From Nelumbo lutea (lineage: Eukaryota > Streptophyta > Magnoliopsida > Proteales > Nelumbonaceae), in assembly GCA_022828595.1 (NCBI GenBank), contig JAKGHH010000001.1, forward strand, positions 118,370,999 through 118,434,998: a stretch of DNA of 64,000 nucleotides, written 5' to 3'. Numbering within the stretch: position 1 is the stretch's first letter; every line of letters starts with the position of its first letter. Made by a program: the position numbers and the translations under genes. The notes under the pieces were generated by a model. It was not told where the DNA came from. It did no database searches and saw only the letters and a program-made list of their open reading frames with translations. Below are positions 31,721-43,899 of the stretch, one piece after another.

Positions 31721-32840
31721 GTTATAACAACGAGGGTGTTTGGTTTCGTTTACGTTTATTGGTGGTGCTACATATACGACATTTCAGTATTTTCTCTCTC
31801 TTATTTTTTGTGCATTGTGGAATTTATGTTTTAAAGCTTTTACAAAAAGTCATAAGTACTATTATGTTGAATTGGCGCCTAGTTGTTATAAATAATTGTA
31901 ATTATTGTATTTTTTTATTTTATAAACAAATAAAATACAAATGTTTATTCAATAAACATAAACGGAATCAAATACATACAATACGGTATGTTCATTTTAC
32001 TTATTTGAATAAATATATTATACATCTACCCAGACAACTGTTTTCCATGTGTTTTATCCAAGTAAGTGAGATTCCAATATTCCATGTATGTGACAAGTTA
32101 TTCGGGTAAAGAGAGCTATGGGAGGAAGAGAATGCTTATTGCCATGTGGATAAGTTGCCACCTTGCAAGAGGGTATCAATTACATGAATAATTGATACTC
32201 TTCAGTATCCTCGATTATTGTGGGACTCAATATAGTAGCAAATGAAAGTGAATATCATGATCAAGTTACCCCACTAAATACCGGCAAACTAACGGATCTA
32301 TGCATAAAACCTATGGTTAATTTACAAAACTCTGAAAAAATGGCAATAATATACCAAACATCAACTATCATTTGCACTGGTTGTATAATAGTGCAAGCAA
32401 GTTGAGCACAAGGGGTTGACTATGATGTCAAAAAATGTGACAATTAAAAAAAAAAAACAAATTATAACCTATCAACCGGTTCCATAAAAAGTCATAAAAG
32501 TGGTAAGCAATGAGATAGCTTTCACCAAAATTCCTTGGAGGTGATTTGGCCAATGCCTGTTTGGTATTATACCTTTTTTGCATATTTTTCTCCCCAAGTT
32601 TCCGTTACAACCAGCAAAGGGTTATAAACTATTTGCATGTAGCTCTTATAAGCTAGATAAGCAAAAAAGATCGGGCTGTCTATAAAAACTTCTTGCTTTG
32701 TATTTTAGTGAATAAGTTTTTATAGAGGTTATAGGCTCCTTAATAGCTTGAATATTTTATATCTAATTAGTTTCCCACTAAAAACAAAATGAATAATTCA
32801 TTCAATTCAACAACTTCAGTTGTTATCAAATGGCTATTTA
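31721..32840. other. AT-rich intergenic DNA
   Basis: No gene, LTR or clear inverted-repeat element is visible here; open frames are short and without coding character. Confidence 0.45.
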
Positions 32841-32963
32841 GAGAGTGTTTGACATCATATGGTTGGTTTTGTTTTGAAAACAAAAATAACTAAAACATCA
32901 GCAAAAATATATTGCTTTTGTGGATGTGGCAAAAATAAAACCAATTATATTGTCAAACACTCC
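32841..32963. mobile_element. Tourist-like MITE (PIF/Harbinger type), 123 bp
   Basis: Flanked by TTA on both sides. Ends are GAGAGTGTTTGACA and inverted GGAGTGTTTGACA, with complementarity running about 35 bp inward (ggttggttttg / caaaaataaaacc). Confidence 0.75.
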
Positions 32964-33021
32964 TTAAGTTTACACTTTGTTTTATTTGCTTATAGTACAT
33001 ATGAAGTAAAATAAACCTTAA

Positions 33022-33129
33022 GGCTATGTTTGGTTTGAAGGAAAATGTAGGGAAACCTTTACAAACCTTGTATTGGTTTCCCTGTTTTCCTTTCCTTTTC
33101 CTACCTTTTCCTCCAAACCAAACATAACC
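33022..33129. mobile_element. Tourist-like MITE, 108 bp
   Basis: Flanked by TAA on both sides. Ends are GGCTATGTTTGGTTTG and inverted GGTTATGTTTGGTTTG; most of the element is a hairpin. Confidence 0.8.
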
Positions 33130-33164
33130 TAAGTAAAGTGAAATAGATGAAACTAAAAGCAAGA

Positions 33165-34520
33165 TGAATTAGACTTTGCACTCCATTTTATAATTTTCAT
33201 TGTTACCCCCATGCATTTGTATTGAGGCAAAATGAATGGAATCCAATGTTGCATTTTGATTGCAATGCAACATTTGAAATGGAATAAATGCATAGGAATG
33301 CAACTAGGTCCAATGTGAAGTAACTTAAGTCTGGTTTTATTTTGCTCCAGACTTGACATTGTCTTATTTGTTTGTGAAAAGTAAAATAAGGTGTAAAATG
33401 GTGTGGTCCAGCTCTCACCTTACACACGAGAGAATATGGTGGTAGGGGAGGATTATTTGTCTATGATGAGTGAGGTAGGAAGGAAAATGATGTGACCTCC
33501 ACTTTATATGAGAGAAATCAGATATGAAGAAACTGCAAAATTTTCATCAATTTTTGAAGTGTAAAATTGACACTACTAGTGAGTGCAAATGAGACCAAAC
33601 AAATGTACAAATGTTGTATCAGATAAGGGCAAATCATAGCTACAAACAACAAATGCAAAACTAAACTAGGTGCAAAATTTGTATCCCATTTTAGATTTGC
33701 ACTACAACCAAACACAACCTCAGTAGCATATCCCAAGGTAAATAAATACTTATCCTTTTTGCCCCATTCATCTTTCGAGAAATAGGAGGGGGAAAAGTTG
33801 GACAACGGGAAAGTGATTCCCATTGACCAACTTTACATTGTTCTTTTTTCAATAAGCTCTTGGCCACATGATAAAGTTAGTTTCCCTAGGTACTCCCAAG
33901 TGGGCAAATAGCTTTCCCAATTGGAAGGAAAATTTACAAAGCATAATGGGACAAATTTGTCCTTCCTAACATTGGCTTGTTATGAATAAGAAAAGTTATT
34001 ATATAACTTACATGGGAATCAAATGAACATGGGTAAGTGAACTTACTCAAGCAAGTGTTTCCCAATAAACATTTACCTAGATAAGTGCACTTACCCGAGT
34101 AAGTGACCTTTTAGAAAACAAACAAGGCCTTTGTATTTTGTGACAATCTCATGCATATCTATACTATTGTAAAGCTGATACTTGCTTTGGTTATGGTGCG
34201 AATCAAAAAAAAAAATTAAATTCTATAGTGTCAAACTTATAACTTTACCATTTACTTACACATGTGCATAACATGTGTTCTTACACCAGTTGTCAAAAAC
34301 AAGGTGTTTACAATATTAGACAAAACATGTTATCAATCCATGCTTGTTGTTGGATTATCAATGTACTCCAAAAGGCCATAACATAATCCAATTATTTCAG
34401 ATTTAAATGTTAAAAAACTTGTATCTACTTAGTTGGTGGGTAGTGTGGTTGTGGTTTTATTTTCAATGTTTGACATTGAATTTCAGGAAATTGAAGTGTG
34501 TTGGCACATGATACAATGTA
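33165..34520. other. intergenic, probably old MITE-derived
   Basis: Segments near 33170-33720 have mirrored gcaaatg/caacatt motifs and a caaaccaaacacaacctc-like end, as worn MITEs do, but no ends or target duplications can be fixed. No gene is seen. Confidence 0.35.
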
Positions 34521-34527
34521 TAATTAT

Positions 34528-34806
34528 ATAAGCCTTGTTTGGTTCACGGGAATAGGGTTCTGAAATCGGAATCGAAATGGGCTATTCCGATTCCAACTGT
34601 TTGGTTGGGTGGAATAGGAATCCCATTCCCATTCCTTCCAGAATGACATTCCCCATACGAGGGAATGGTCATTCCCTACCCATTCTTTGGGAATGAAATT
34701 TCATTCTTGCTTATTCCAATTCTCATTCCCATATTTGTCTGAACCAAACAGACTATGGGAATAGACCATTACGATTCCGATTCTGACCATTAACCAAGCG
34801 GACCCT
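34528..34806. mobile_element. MITE-like element rich in GGAATGGG/CCCATTCC
   Basis: Begins gccttgtttggttcacggg and ends inverted as gggtccgcttggttaatgg. The interior is a dense set of cattcc/ggaatg inverted motifs that would form a strong hairpin. Target duplication unclear. Confidence 0.6.
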
Positions 34807-35510
34807 TATTGTTATTTTGAACATATAGATGCCATTTGTCTCCACTAGACACAACATAGGACACCTAAAGTGGAAATCTCCTTTATTGAGGAAATAATTT
34901 TTTGAAGGTAGAGCAACATATGACACCTAAAGTGGGAACAACCCTACATTTTTTAAGTTTCCTCCAAGTACACTACTTGATTTTGGTGCCTAATTGGACC
35001 TCAAGAATGAATGTAGCAAACAACCCATATGTGGATTTGATCCATATAACTTCATTAAAGCAATAAAAACTGGGTCCAATTAAAATTTATTGCATTATAC
35101 ATACATGCATACATACATATACATATTGTTTATGATTAATAAATTCAATGACACTACATGCTCAAAACAAACAAGAACGTTTAAATAGACAAGGGACATT
35201 AGATTTGAAATAATAGAGTTTGAAAACCTTACAAATATGGAGAACATAAATGCTAAGCATGTGGGATGAGTCAGGACTAAAGTATCAGAATTGACTATCA
35301 TATTGGACAACTTGAATATATATATATATATGGATATACAAGCATGTCCAAGTTAGGATACAAGACCATTTGTAGTGTATTGCATGTCCCCCTTTATTGA
35401 TACCAATATGATATGTCCCATATTGAACATATTTTGTTTACACGTTGTTTATGTTGTAAGTTTATTTTGATTTGTTTTTGTAATATAGGTGTCATTTGAT
35501 TTAAAAGATT

Positions 35511-36255
35511 AAGAGTAAATTACAAAGACCCCAGTACTATGGGGTTAGTGATAATTACTCCTTATACTTTCATTATGTGACAAAGACCCCCCTTGAATTT
35601 TCATTTTGCAACAAATACCCTATGGCCATTATGTTAGATGATGGAATGTGTTGAACTGCCAAAATATCCACATGAACTTTCCTTATTTTCTTTTCCTCGC
35701 CCTTTTCCTTAAACCCTAATTGACCAAAAAAATATCTTCATTTTCTCATATCGAAATCAACTAAAATAATAAAAATCATTTCATTGACATAGAAAAACAA
35801 GTTTCTTCAAATTCTTGTTTCTTTTCATTGACATCAATGTCTCTCTTCATCATCTTAGAATACAAAAATTATCCACTCCCTCCTCTAATAAACCAAGAAA
35901 AACAATGTGAGCCCTTAAATTTACATCTATAAAAAAGAACCCTCTACCATCTATTTGAATATTGAATACAACCAGAAACATGCAAGGATCTATTAAAACA
36001 ACCAAGAGGACTTGAATATTATATTTAGAAAATTAACTGAATCATGAATCATTAAAATAAACAATAAAAGGGTATTTTGGGAATTAAAAATTAAATGGTT
36101 GAATGGTAATCTTTTTTTTGAAGTTAATTGATGGAACTCTAACAAGAGGGGTGTTTGTTGCAAAGGGAAAGCTGAGGGTGTCTTTGTCGCAAACGAAAGT
36201 TTAGGGGTAATTGTCATTGACCCCCTAGTATAGGGGGTCTTTGTAATTTATCCTT
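35511..36255. mobile_element. 745-bp element with about 50-bp terminal inverted repeats
   Basis: The left end aagagtaaattacaaagacc matches the inverted right end aaggataaattacaaagacc, and similarity continues through ccccagtactatggggt. Long inverted repeats suggest a Mutator-type non-autonomous element, but I see no 9-bp duplication. The core has an AT-rich segment without coding capacity. Confidence 0.65.
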
Positions 36256-36725
36256 CATTTCTCAGTAATAACCCATTTTATGGACCTTGCATCATTTGAA
36301 TGAGTTTTTTCCATTTCCCCCCATGGAGGTAACTACCATTAACCATTTTTATGGTAGATGTAACTACCATTTAAAGCTTGTACTTTTTTGAAAGGGGGAG
36401 ATAGATGTCTCAAAAAGAACACTTCTAGATAAAAGTGGAAATAACCATAATTTTGATATTCTTCCTTAAAAGAAATATAATGTCAATATGTCACTTTGTG
36501 TTTATGACAGGTTAAGAAATGATAGAATGAAAGGAATGTAATAAATTGTTCTTCCATCTTGGCAACACTTCAGCATTGTTGTAGGTGATGCTAATCCAAT
36601 TTTGGAACTTTTTGGATATTCTTGCACTTGGGCAGCCTCTATTATAGATGATGATGATACATCTGTTCACTTGTACCAAATTGGAATGCCAAGATGCCAA
36701 CCAACTTTACAAGATGAAGGTAGTT

Positions 36726-36746
36726 GAGAGAGAGAGAGAGAGAGAG
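36726..36746. repeat. (GA)n microsatellite
   Basis: About ten uninterrupted GA units. Confidence 0.85.
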
Positions 36747-36870
36747 TTTTGGGGTACATGAAAAAATGGCAATGAAAAGTTTTGTTGTTGTGGGGTCACA
36801 TAAGGTTGGAGTAGTTGTTCACTTTGTGACTAAATTTGTTACAAGGTTTGCAACATTAATGGGTTATAGT

Positions 36871-37323
36871 AGAGGTGTGATCATTTCAAAGCCTAAGTTT
36901 CCTGTTCAGGCCTGGCCCATGCTCAAGCTTGCATCAGGCCCATAAATTTCAAAGCCAAGCTTGAGCCTAATACTTTAGTCCTACTAAACTGCATGTATTT
37001 ATATATGTTTGTGATAACATAACTTATACATATATGTATACATTTTTTACATTATAATTCGTATAAAAATGTTATTATTTTTTTAAGTTTTTTTAGCATG
37101 TATAATTATATATTAAAAATGTTATAATATAACATGTATAATACATAGTACATATAATGTATACAATAATTTTTTACACATATTATATGCATGTTATATA
37201 AAATAATAAACATATTTGATGTATTTTAAATAAAAGTTATAGGAGACTAACATGGGCCCAGGTAGTATCCATTACCCACTTATCACAGATACAAAACCAA
37301 AACCAACCCATGACCACTCCTAG
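36871..37323. mobile_element. hAT-like MITE, TAGAGGTGTGATCAT end
   Basis: Left TAGAGGTGTGATCATTTCAA, right inverted TAGGAGTGGTCATGGGTTGG, subterminal aggcctggccc motifs and a core of ataatataac repeats. Flanking 8-mers (ggttatag and gtttataa) are similar but not identical. Related to the element at 24143. Confidence 0.6.
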
Positions 37324-37468
37324 TTTATAACATATTTAAGTGCATTGTGAAGTGCCATGTTGATGTGGCATTTTTAGAAATTAGAATGATTACAATGGAA
37401 GCATGTTTACCACCACCTATTTTCATATTTTCAACATATTGATTTTACTTATGTACTTTAATCCATTA

Positions 37469-37640
37469 TTTAAAAAACCGACCCAAAAACATAACCACTT
37501 TGACCATTGGTTCCCGAGTCAAATGGTTCAATCATTTGGTCCAAACCTCGATCAAATAGTTTTGGACTGATCGGAAGCCATGACCAGTTCCCAGGTCAAC
37601 CAGTCTAATTGTCTGGTCCTGTCCAAATTTTAAAACCATT
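37469..37640. mobile_element. short element with TTTAAAA ends and ggttcc/ggaacc motifs
   Basis: Starts atttaaaaaaccgaccc and ends gtccaaattttaaaaccat. The interior carries repeated gtcaaatggttcaat motifs. A second member of this style lies at 37950. Superfamily not assigned. Confidence 0.45.
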
Positions 37641-37679
37641 CTTTTAACCCGTGTTGAGAAGCTTTCACAATATGTGACT

Positions 37680-37900
37680 CAACAACTTATTATTCATCGG
37701 TTGATCATCATTTAAGTCCAATTCCAACCGTATGGGGTTAGCCACATGAATCATGTCCCACCATTCCTTATATCCAATTCAATGCCATATTTAATGTTAA
37801 ACTGGAGGCTTTTAAATCATTTCTAACCAACTCATCCCATGTTCCTTTTGGTTTACCCCTAAAATTGTCCAACCCACATAAATCATTTGTTATATTTATA
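37680..37900 (-). mobile_element. RTE-type LINE 3' end
   Basis: The minus strand reads RGKPKGTWDELVRNDLKASS, then in a shifted frame WWDMIHVANPIRLELDLND. This is the C-terminus of plant RTE ORF2, followed by its atgatgatc-style tail. Only about 200 bp remain. Confidence 0.7.
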
Positions 37901-37949
37901 TGGGCATTTCTTAAAAGAAACAACTTTTTTTTGAATGCATATTTACACA

Positions 37950-38236
37950 TGGTTTTAAAAAACAACCCATAAATAGAACCGTTATGGCCATTGATTTTTG
38001 GGTCAATGGTTTGATCGTTTGATTCGAACGGATGACCTATTATGATAAAAAAATAAAAAATGGCCAAAAATCGTTGAACGGGTCGATGGTTTGACCATTT
38101 GGGTCAATGGGTCGTTAACTTTTTCAACGGTTTTTTGTCAATGACCAGGTTTGGGGTAAAACGGAACCGATTGCCTGGACGATTCCCAGGCCGAACGGCC
38201 CAACCGTCTGGGTCAACGACGATTTGGAAACCATAT
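37950..38236. mobile_element. second TTTAAAA-ended element
   Basis: Begins atggttttaaaaaacaaccc and ends gatttggaaaccat. The interior has repeated gggtcaatgg/aacggttttt motifs. Same family style as 37469. Confidence 0.45.
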
Positions 38237-38879
38237 ATTTACATAATACACATTACCCGATGGTGTCAGGAGTTGGAGACAGAGTGCACATGAGGTCCAT
38301 TGACTTTACCATATAGAGCTTGCATTTATGTAGGTTAGTTCCAATACCTCCATATTCAGATGGATGTTGAGAGATCATTTAAGTTTTTGTTTTTCTTTTT
38401 TTTTTAATAAGAGATCATTTAAGTTATTGGGTCATGAAAAAATACAAATAATTGGGAGAAAAATACAAATACAAATTATATTTTAAATTTTTTATGTATG
38501 CATGCATTTGATATACTGTAAACCCATAATTTACATGTAAAGTATGCCATTTTTTTTAACACCATGCTTTGAAATGAAAAGCATATATATTAAACTCGGA
38601 TTCATATTTGATTTTGTATACAATTTATATTCAAAAACAAAATGACAAAGCAAAGAGCCCCATGAGTAGTTGGGGCTGTTTGATAACAATTGAAGTGGTT
38701 AAACTAAAAAAAAAAGCTTAATACCTTGTCTTTTAGTGAATAGGTTTATAAGGAGGTTGTGGGACAAAATGACTGAAGTAGAAGTCTAATAGACTCAAAC
38801 AATGAGAAAGACCTTGGCTGCAAAGGGTGGTTCTATTTATTCCATTCGAAAAGAAATTTGTAGTCTTGAGCATCAATTA

Positions 38880-39180
38880 ACAATGTTTTTTACAAAATTA
38901 TTGCTAAACCATACATGCAATAGATGATTGGTCCTTACCAAAATGATTTTAACCCTGGTCTCTATATAAATGACAATAAAGTGATAGCACAAGAGGTGAG
39001 GTAAGACTTCATACTTTCTTTTGAAGTTGGATTTATCAAATGCTTATGATCGGGCTGAATGATCCTTTATAATGAGGGTCCTAAAGAAGATGAGTACAAA
39101 CTTTATAGATAAATCATGTTGCTAACATTGAATATGTTGAATATGCGAAAGGGAAATTGGTGCATATTTTTCTATCTTTT
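38880..39180 (+). mobile_element. L1-type LINE RT fragment
   Basis: Around 38880-39110 broken frames read YKIIAKPYMQ, DNKVIAQEV and then KLDLSNAYDRAE followed by a stop and SFIMRVLKKM, the finger-palm region of LINE RT. Confidence 0.6.
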
Positions 39181-39722
39181 CGATGGAGAGAGAGGAAGGA
39201 TGAACTGAGAATTACAATGCCCATATTAGTTGGATCTTGTACTTATGTTGATCGTAAGGTAAGGAGATCTGGTTCTCAAATGAAGAGAACAGTTCAGAAA
39301 TGAATAGTGAATGCATTGAATATTCAAAGAATATTTAAGGGTAAAGGAGTCAGACATATAATGGTGTTTTATTTAAAGAAGGGATGTTCAATTCCTTTGA
39401 AAAAAAGGGGAATTTATAGTATTTATTAGAAAACTAATGGGAGATTTGAGTCTTTTACCCTTTTAAAGATAATTTTAAGGGAAATTTTCTGATTAGTACC
39501 TCTTACTTTGGGCATAGTGCCATTTTCAAAATGTACCTATCTGGTTGTTAAGTGGCATTTGAAAAGATATAAATGCCCATCAAATATCATCTAATTCTCT
39601 TTATCAATTATCCAAATGTTAATTAAAAAAAAAGGAACAGTCCCAAATCCTTGCTTCTATTCAAGAAAAACAATATTTAAATGGTTGATAAAGAGAATTA
39701 AATGATACTGAAAAGACATTTA

Positions 39723-40011
39723 GGCTTCATTTGGATCCAGTGTAAAACGTTATTAGTGTAAATGTATACTGATGACATTTTACACTGAACTATGTAATAG
39801 GTGACGTTATATTTTGAAAACTGTGATAAAAAAGTATAAAGTTTTACATTAATAAAATCGATGTAATATTTACATTAATAATTGATGCAAAACTTTATAC
39901 TTGATATTTAAACCATAGTAAATTTTTACATAGATTTTCAATTACACTCCTTCCAAACGCCTGGTGTAAACTTTTACATCATCTTGATTTATACATATTC
40001 CAAACACAGCC
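39723..40011. mobile_element. Tourist-like MITE, 289 bp
   Basis: TTA on both flanks (39720-39722, 40012-40014). Ends GGCTTCATTTGGATCCAG and inverted GGCTGTGTTTGGAATATG. AT-rich core with repeated tgtaaaa/ttttaca. Confidence 0.75.
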
Positions 40012-40014
40012 TTA

Positions 40015-40347
40015 CATCTTTTCAAATGCCACTTAACCGTTGGTTAATGTTAGACAAAGTTTATGTCTGAAATTTCGAAATTTCGCATTTTAGAATTCGA
40101 AGACCAAAGTGCACTAAGCCCAAAATTACAGGATACCGGAATTTTCTAAAACTTTCGGAGATTGGTGCCAACGGGGGAGCGAGCCAGGTTGACGCTTTCT
40201 CTGTCGGAATGTCAATGTCAGTTCAGCTTAAAGAAGAACGAGCCTGAGGTCGTCCTTCTGATTTCTAAAATGCTATTTTCAAACAAAAGATTGTGATGGC
40301 CTCCTCTTTTGGATATGGCAGTGGTTTTATTTTTGGTGTGATTCGTA
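40015..40347 (+). promoter_or_regulatory. promoter and 5' leader region of the PPR gene
   Basis: The 330 bp between the MITE and the PPR start codon. No TATA box is clear, which is common for PPR genes. The MITE at 39723 therefore sits in the proximal promoter. Confidence 0.35.
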
Positions 40348-42822
40348 ATGGTAACAAGTAGAATCTTGTATTTAGATAGAGGGAAGAAATCCCTGCCAAT
40401 GTTGTTTGCCAAAATCCCTCGTTTAGCAATCAAGGTTGGTCGGAAGCGAATTCCAATCATCTCCCGAAATTTTTGTCTTTCCATCACCTCGGCCAGCACA
40501 TGGACGCATTTCTTGTCCGAAACTCACTCTCTCGAACAAGTTAAGCAAGCCCATGCTCTGGCTGTTCTCCATGGCGCACTTCAGAGTAGCGTTCGTATAT
40601 GTGCTGTCCTCATGCGAAACTACGCTGCCTTCGAAGACTTTGTCACCCCTCGTGTACTCTTCGAGCAGAGCTGTCTCAAAAGCGAGGGTGCCTTCTTGTG
40701 GAATACCCTTATAAGGGTTTACTCAATTGCCGGCAGTCAGTATGATGCTTTTGACATCTATAATGGGCTGCTGCGGGCTGGCGTTCGACCTGATGATCAC
40801 ACCTTCCCCTTTGTTCTCACGGTCTGTGCGGATGATTCTGCATCTCAGAAGGGTGAGGAGATCCATGCCTTAATATTTAAATTGGGTTTTGATCGAGATG
40901 TCTTTGTGGCCAATACCCTATTGGCTTTCTATGCGAGTGTAAAGAATTTATCGGACACGCAGCGGGTGTTCAATGAAATGCATGAACGAGATATTGTATC
41001 TTGGAATTCGATCATTTCGGCATTTTCAGATAATGGATACTATCCAGAAGCACTCTGTTGGTTTTTTGAACTAAAGTTGACGTCTGGGCTTAGGCCCAAT
41101 TCCGTTAGTGTTGTCAGTGTGTTGCCTGTGTGCGCTGGGCTTGAAGATGAGATAATGGCGAGTACAACCCATGGGTATGTGGTGAAATCTGGTATGGATT
41201 CCCAAGTTACTATCTGCAATGCACTGGTTGACGTTTATGGAAAATGTGGGATTTCGAGTGCTTCAAAGAAAGTTTTTGATGGAATGATTGGAAGGAACGT
41301 GGTTTCTTGGAATGCAATTATTTCTACTTTTGCCCATAACAAGCTTCATAAAGATGCCTTGTATATGTTTAGGCTAATGGTTGCTGCAGATGTGAAACCA
41401 AACTCCATCACCCTTTCAAGTATGCTGCCTGTGTTGGTAGAATTGGAATTTTTCAACATGGGAAAGGAAATTCATGGGTATGGTATAAGGATAGGTTTGG
41501 AATCTGATATTTTTGTGGCTAACTCATTGATCGACATGTATGCTAAATCGGGGCATTCAATGAAAGCATCTAATGTGTTTTGCAAAATGAATGTATGGAA
41601 TGTTGTAACATGGAATACAATGGTGGCTGGTTTTGCTCAGAACAGGCTTGAGTTAGATGCCCTAAATCTGATAAAACAAATGCAGATGCACGGGGAATGC
41701 CCAAATTCTGTTACCTTCACAAACGCACTTCCTGCTTGTGGACGAATTGGTTTGCTTCGTCAAGGGAAGGAAATCCATGCCAGATCAATTCGGACTGGTT
41801 TCATCTTTGACTTATTTGTATCAAATGCTCTTACTGACATGTATGCCAAATGCAGGTGCTTAAACCTAGCAAGAAGTGTCTTTAACATTTCTCATAGAGA
41901 TGAAATATCTTATAACATACTGATAGAGGGTTACTCTCTGAGTCAGCATTGCTCAGAATCTCTAAAGTTGTTCTCAGAAATGGGGCTCATAGGTCTGAAG
42001 CATGATACAGTTTCCTTTGTGGGAGTTCTCAAGGCATGTGCAAATATAAGTGCAATTAAACAAGGGAAGGAGATCCATGGATTGCTGATAAGAAAGCTTT
42101 TCCACTTCCATCTCTTTGTTGCTAACTCACTTTTGGATCTGTACACAAAATGTGGACGAGTAGACCTTGCAAGGCTGGTGTTTGATCGAATCCCATGCAA
42201 AGATGCAGCCTCATGGAATACAATGATCTTAGGTTATGGAATGCAAGGGCAGTTAGGGGTTGCAATTGAACTCTTTGATGCAATGAAGGAGAATGGAGTG
42301 GACTACGATTCAGTTTCCTATATAGCTGTTTTGTCTGTTTGTAGCCATGGTGGGATGGTTGAGAAAGGTCAGAGGTACTTTGAACAGATGTGTTCTCAAG
42401 ATATTGAGCCAACACAGATGCATTATGCTTGTATGGTTGATCTTCTTGGACGAGCTGGCCTTATGAAAGAGGCTGAAGAGCTTATTAAGGGACTGCCAAT
42501 AGTACCAGATGCCAATGTTTGGGGTGCATTGCTTGGGGCATGTCGAGCAACTGGAAATATAGAGTTGGGAACATGGGCAGCTGAGCATCTGTTTGAGCTT
42601 AAACCAGAAAACTGTGGTTACTACATACTTCTTTCAAATATGTATGCAGAAGCAGGAAAATGGGATGAGGCAAAAAAGGTAAGGGAATTGATGTGGTCAA
42701 GGGGAGTGAAGAAGAACCCTGGGTGTAGTTGGGTAGAGATTCACAATCAGTTCCATGCTTTTGTTGTTGGAGAGAGCTTAGAAAGGCCAGAATTAGGACA
42801 CTGGATTGCCGAATCTGGTTAA
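40348..42822 (+). CDS. PLS-class pentatricopeptide repeat protein with E domain, intronless
   Basis: An uninterrupted 824-codon frame from ATG at 40348. The first ~45 residues are rich in Arg, Lys and Ser with almost no acids, as in an organelle transit peptide. Then PPR motifs run to about residue 720, with repeated VSWNSIISAF-, VANSLIDMYAKSG- and GKEIHG-type P, L and S units. The E domain is residues 725-800 (WGALLGACRATGN, YYILLSNMYAEAGKWDEA, GVKKNPGCSWVEI), with a short E+-like HNQFHAFVVG. No DYW domain follows. PLS/E proteins bind organellar RNA and often specify C-to-U editing sites with help from a DYW partner; the target cannot be read here. Lack of introns is usual for the family. 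The gene looks functional. Confidence 0.93.
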   Translation: MVTSRILYLDRGKKSLPMLFAKIPRLAIKVGRKRIPIISRNFCLSITSASTWTHFLSETHSLEQVKQAHALAVLHGALQSSVRICAVLMRNYAAFEDFVTPRVLFEQSCLKSEGAFLWNTLIRVYSIAGSQYDAFDIYNGLLRAGVRPDDHTFPFVLTVCADDSASQKGEEIHALIFKLGFDRDVFVANTLLAFYASVKNLSDTQRVFNEMHERDIVSWNSIISAFSDNGYYPEALCWFFELKLTSGLRPNSVSVVSVLPVCAGLEDEIMASTTHGYVVKSGMDSQVTICNALVDVYGKCGISSASKKVFDGMIGRNVVSWNAIISTFAHNKLHKDALYMFRLMVAADVKPNSITLSSMLPVLVELEFFNMGKEIHGYGIRIGLESDIFVANSLIDMYAKSGHSMKASNVFCKMNVWNVVTWNTMVAGFAQNRLELDALNLIKQMQMHGECPNSVTFTNALPACGRIGLLRQGKEIHARSIRTGFIFDLFVSNALTDMYAKCRCLNLARSVFNISHRDEISYNILIEGYSLSQHCSESLKLFSEMGLIGLKHDTVSFVGVLKACANISAIKQGKEIHGLLIRKLFHFHLFVANSLLDLYTKCGRVDLARLVFDRIPCKDAASWNTMILGYGMQGQLGVAIELFDAMKENGVDYDSVSYIAVLSVCSHGGMVEKGQRYFEQMCSQDIEPTQMHYACMVDLLGRAGLMKEAEELIKGLPIVPDANVWGALLGACRATGNIELGTWAAEHLFELKPENCGYYILLSNMYAEAGKWDEAKKVRELMWSRGVKKNPGCSWVEIHNQFHAFVVGESLERPELGHWIAESG

Positions 42823-43360
42823 AAATGTTGACAAAAAGTTTTTGATATCTCCAGAGATTTAGTTGAAAAGATATAATGGTTATTTGTCAACCACCTTCAA
42901 TGCTCATCATGCCACCACCACTATACATCTTGAAGGTGAACCACTAATTTCCCAGGTCAATGAAACCTGCCTAGTCATTTAATGGGTGTGCTAAATCATC
43001 ACCTCAGCAACATTATTGTTGAAGCTTTTGTCTCAACAATTTAGATGATCAAGTTGGGATCCTGCAGGCTAGTATGACTCTTGGTGCATATTCCATCGTC
43101 ATTTTGTTTTGCTGATTCCATGGTTCACAGATGATTGGTGAATTTTAATGTTGCAGGAATGCATATTGACACATATGAGATAGCCTTGGTGAAGATGGTG
43201 ACCATCAAATAAGCTTTTGGTCCTCCTATCAGAGGCCTAGTTTCAAAGCTCAATATGTCTCCTTTATTCCACTTCATTTCCAGTTACAATGTCAAGGGCA
43301 CTGAATCTAAATTTATGCTCAAGATTGAATTAAAAAATCATCCTTGAGCTCAAAGGTATT
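42823..43360. other. 3' flank of the PPR gene
   Basis: No feature recognised beyond a likely 3' UTR. Confidence 0.35.
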
Positions 43361-43362
43361 TC

Positions 43363-43363
<1 letters not shown>

Positions 43364-43395
<32 letters not shown>
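43364..43395. repeat. (CT)n microsatellite
   Basis: About 16 uninterrupted CT units. Confidence 0.9.
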
Positions 43396-43398
<3 letters not shown>

Positions 43399-43447
43399 AT
43401 GTCTCCATTTTAAATTTAACCAAGAATTTAAAAAAGTTGATACTATT

Positions 43448-43702
43448 GTAGAAACCCAGTCAGCTGATTATCTTTTTATGATGTATCTTTCCATCTATAA
43501 TGCTTGGGAGCATTGTTGTAATATAGACTATATGTACTGTATCATAGATATAGAGCCGTGTTTGTATTAGTGAGAGAAGGATATAATTGTCCTTTCTCAT
43601 TCTTTTATATCATTAATATATAAGTTCATTTTCTGGGTTGTGGTTTGACATTAAACGCACTCAAAAAATGTGTTTTCTCTCTTGTACAATCAGCTTCTGA
43701 CA
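43448..43702 (+). repeat. LTR of a degenerate Copia element (5' end)
   Basis: A 255-bp segment starting TGTAGAAACCC and ending CTTCTGACA, with TATATAAG near 43620, directly followed by a primer-site-like TGGCACCAGAGC. No second LTR was found in the window. Confidence 0.6.
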
Positions 43703-43714
43703 TGGCACCAGAGC
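43703..43714 (+). other. variant primer-binding site
   Basis: TGGCACCAGAGC differs from the usual initiator-tRNA site TGGTATCAGAGC at two positions, both T/A to C pattern, in a copy that is otherwise decayed. Confidence 0.5.
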
Positions 43715-43899
43715 GGGTCACTGCATTGACTTTTCATTGAAGATCCAAGACCTGTGACACTTTAATCTATTTCACTGAGTTCAAGAGGACCTTTGTGCAT
43801 CCTTTTTTGGAGCTGTCTGAAGCTATACAAGGGTTACTTTGATCAACCAAGAGTTCTTCTGTAAATCGTGGTATAGTTTCTATTCTTATTCTCTATTTT

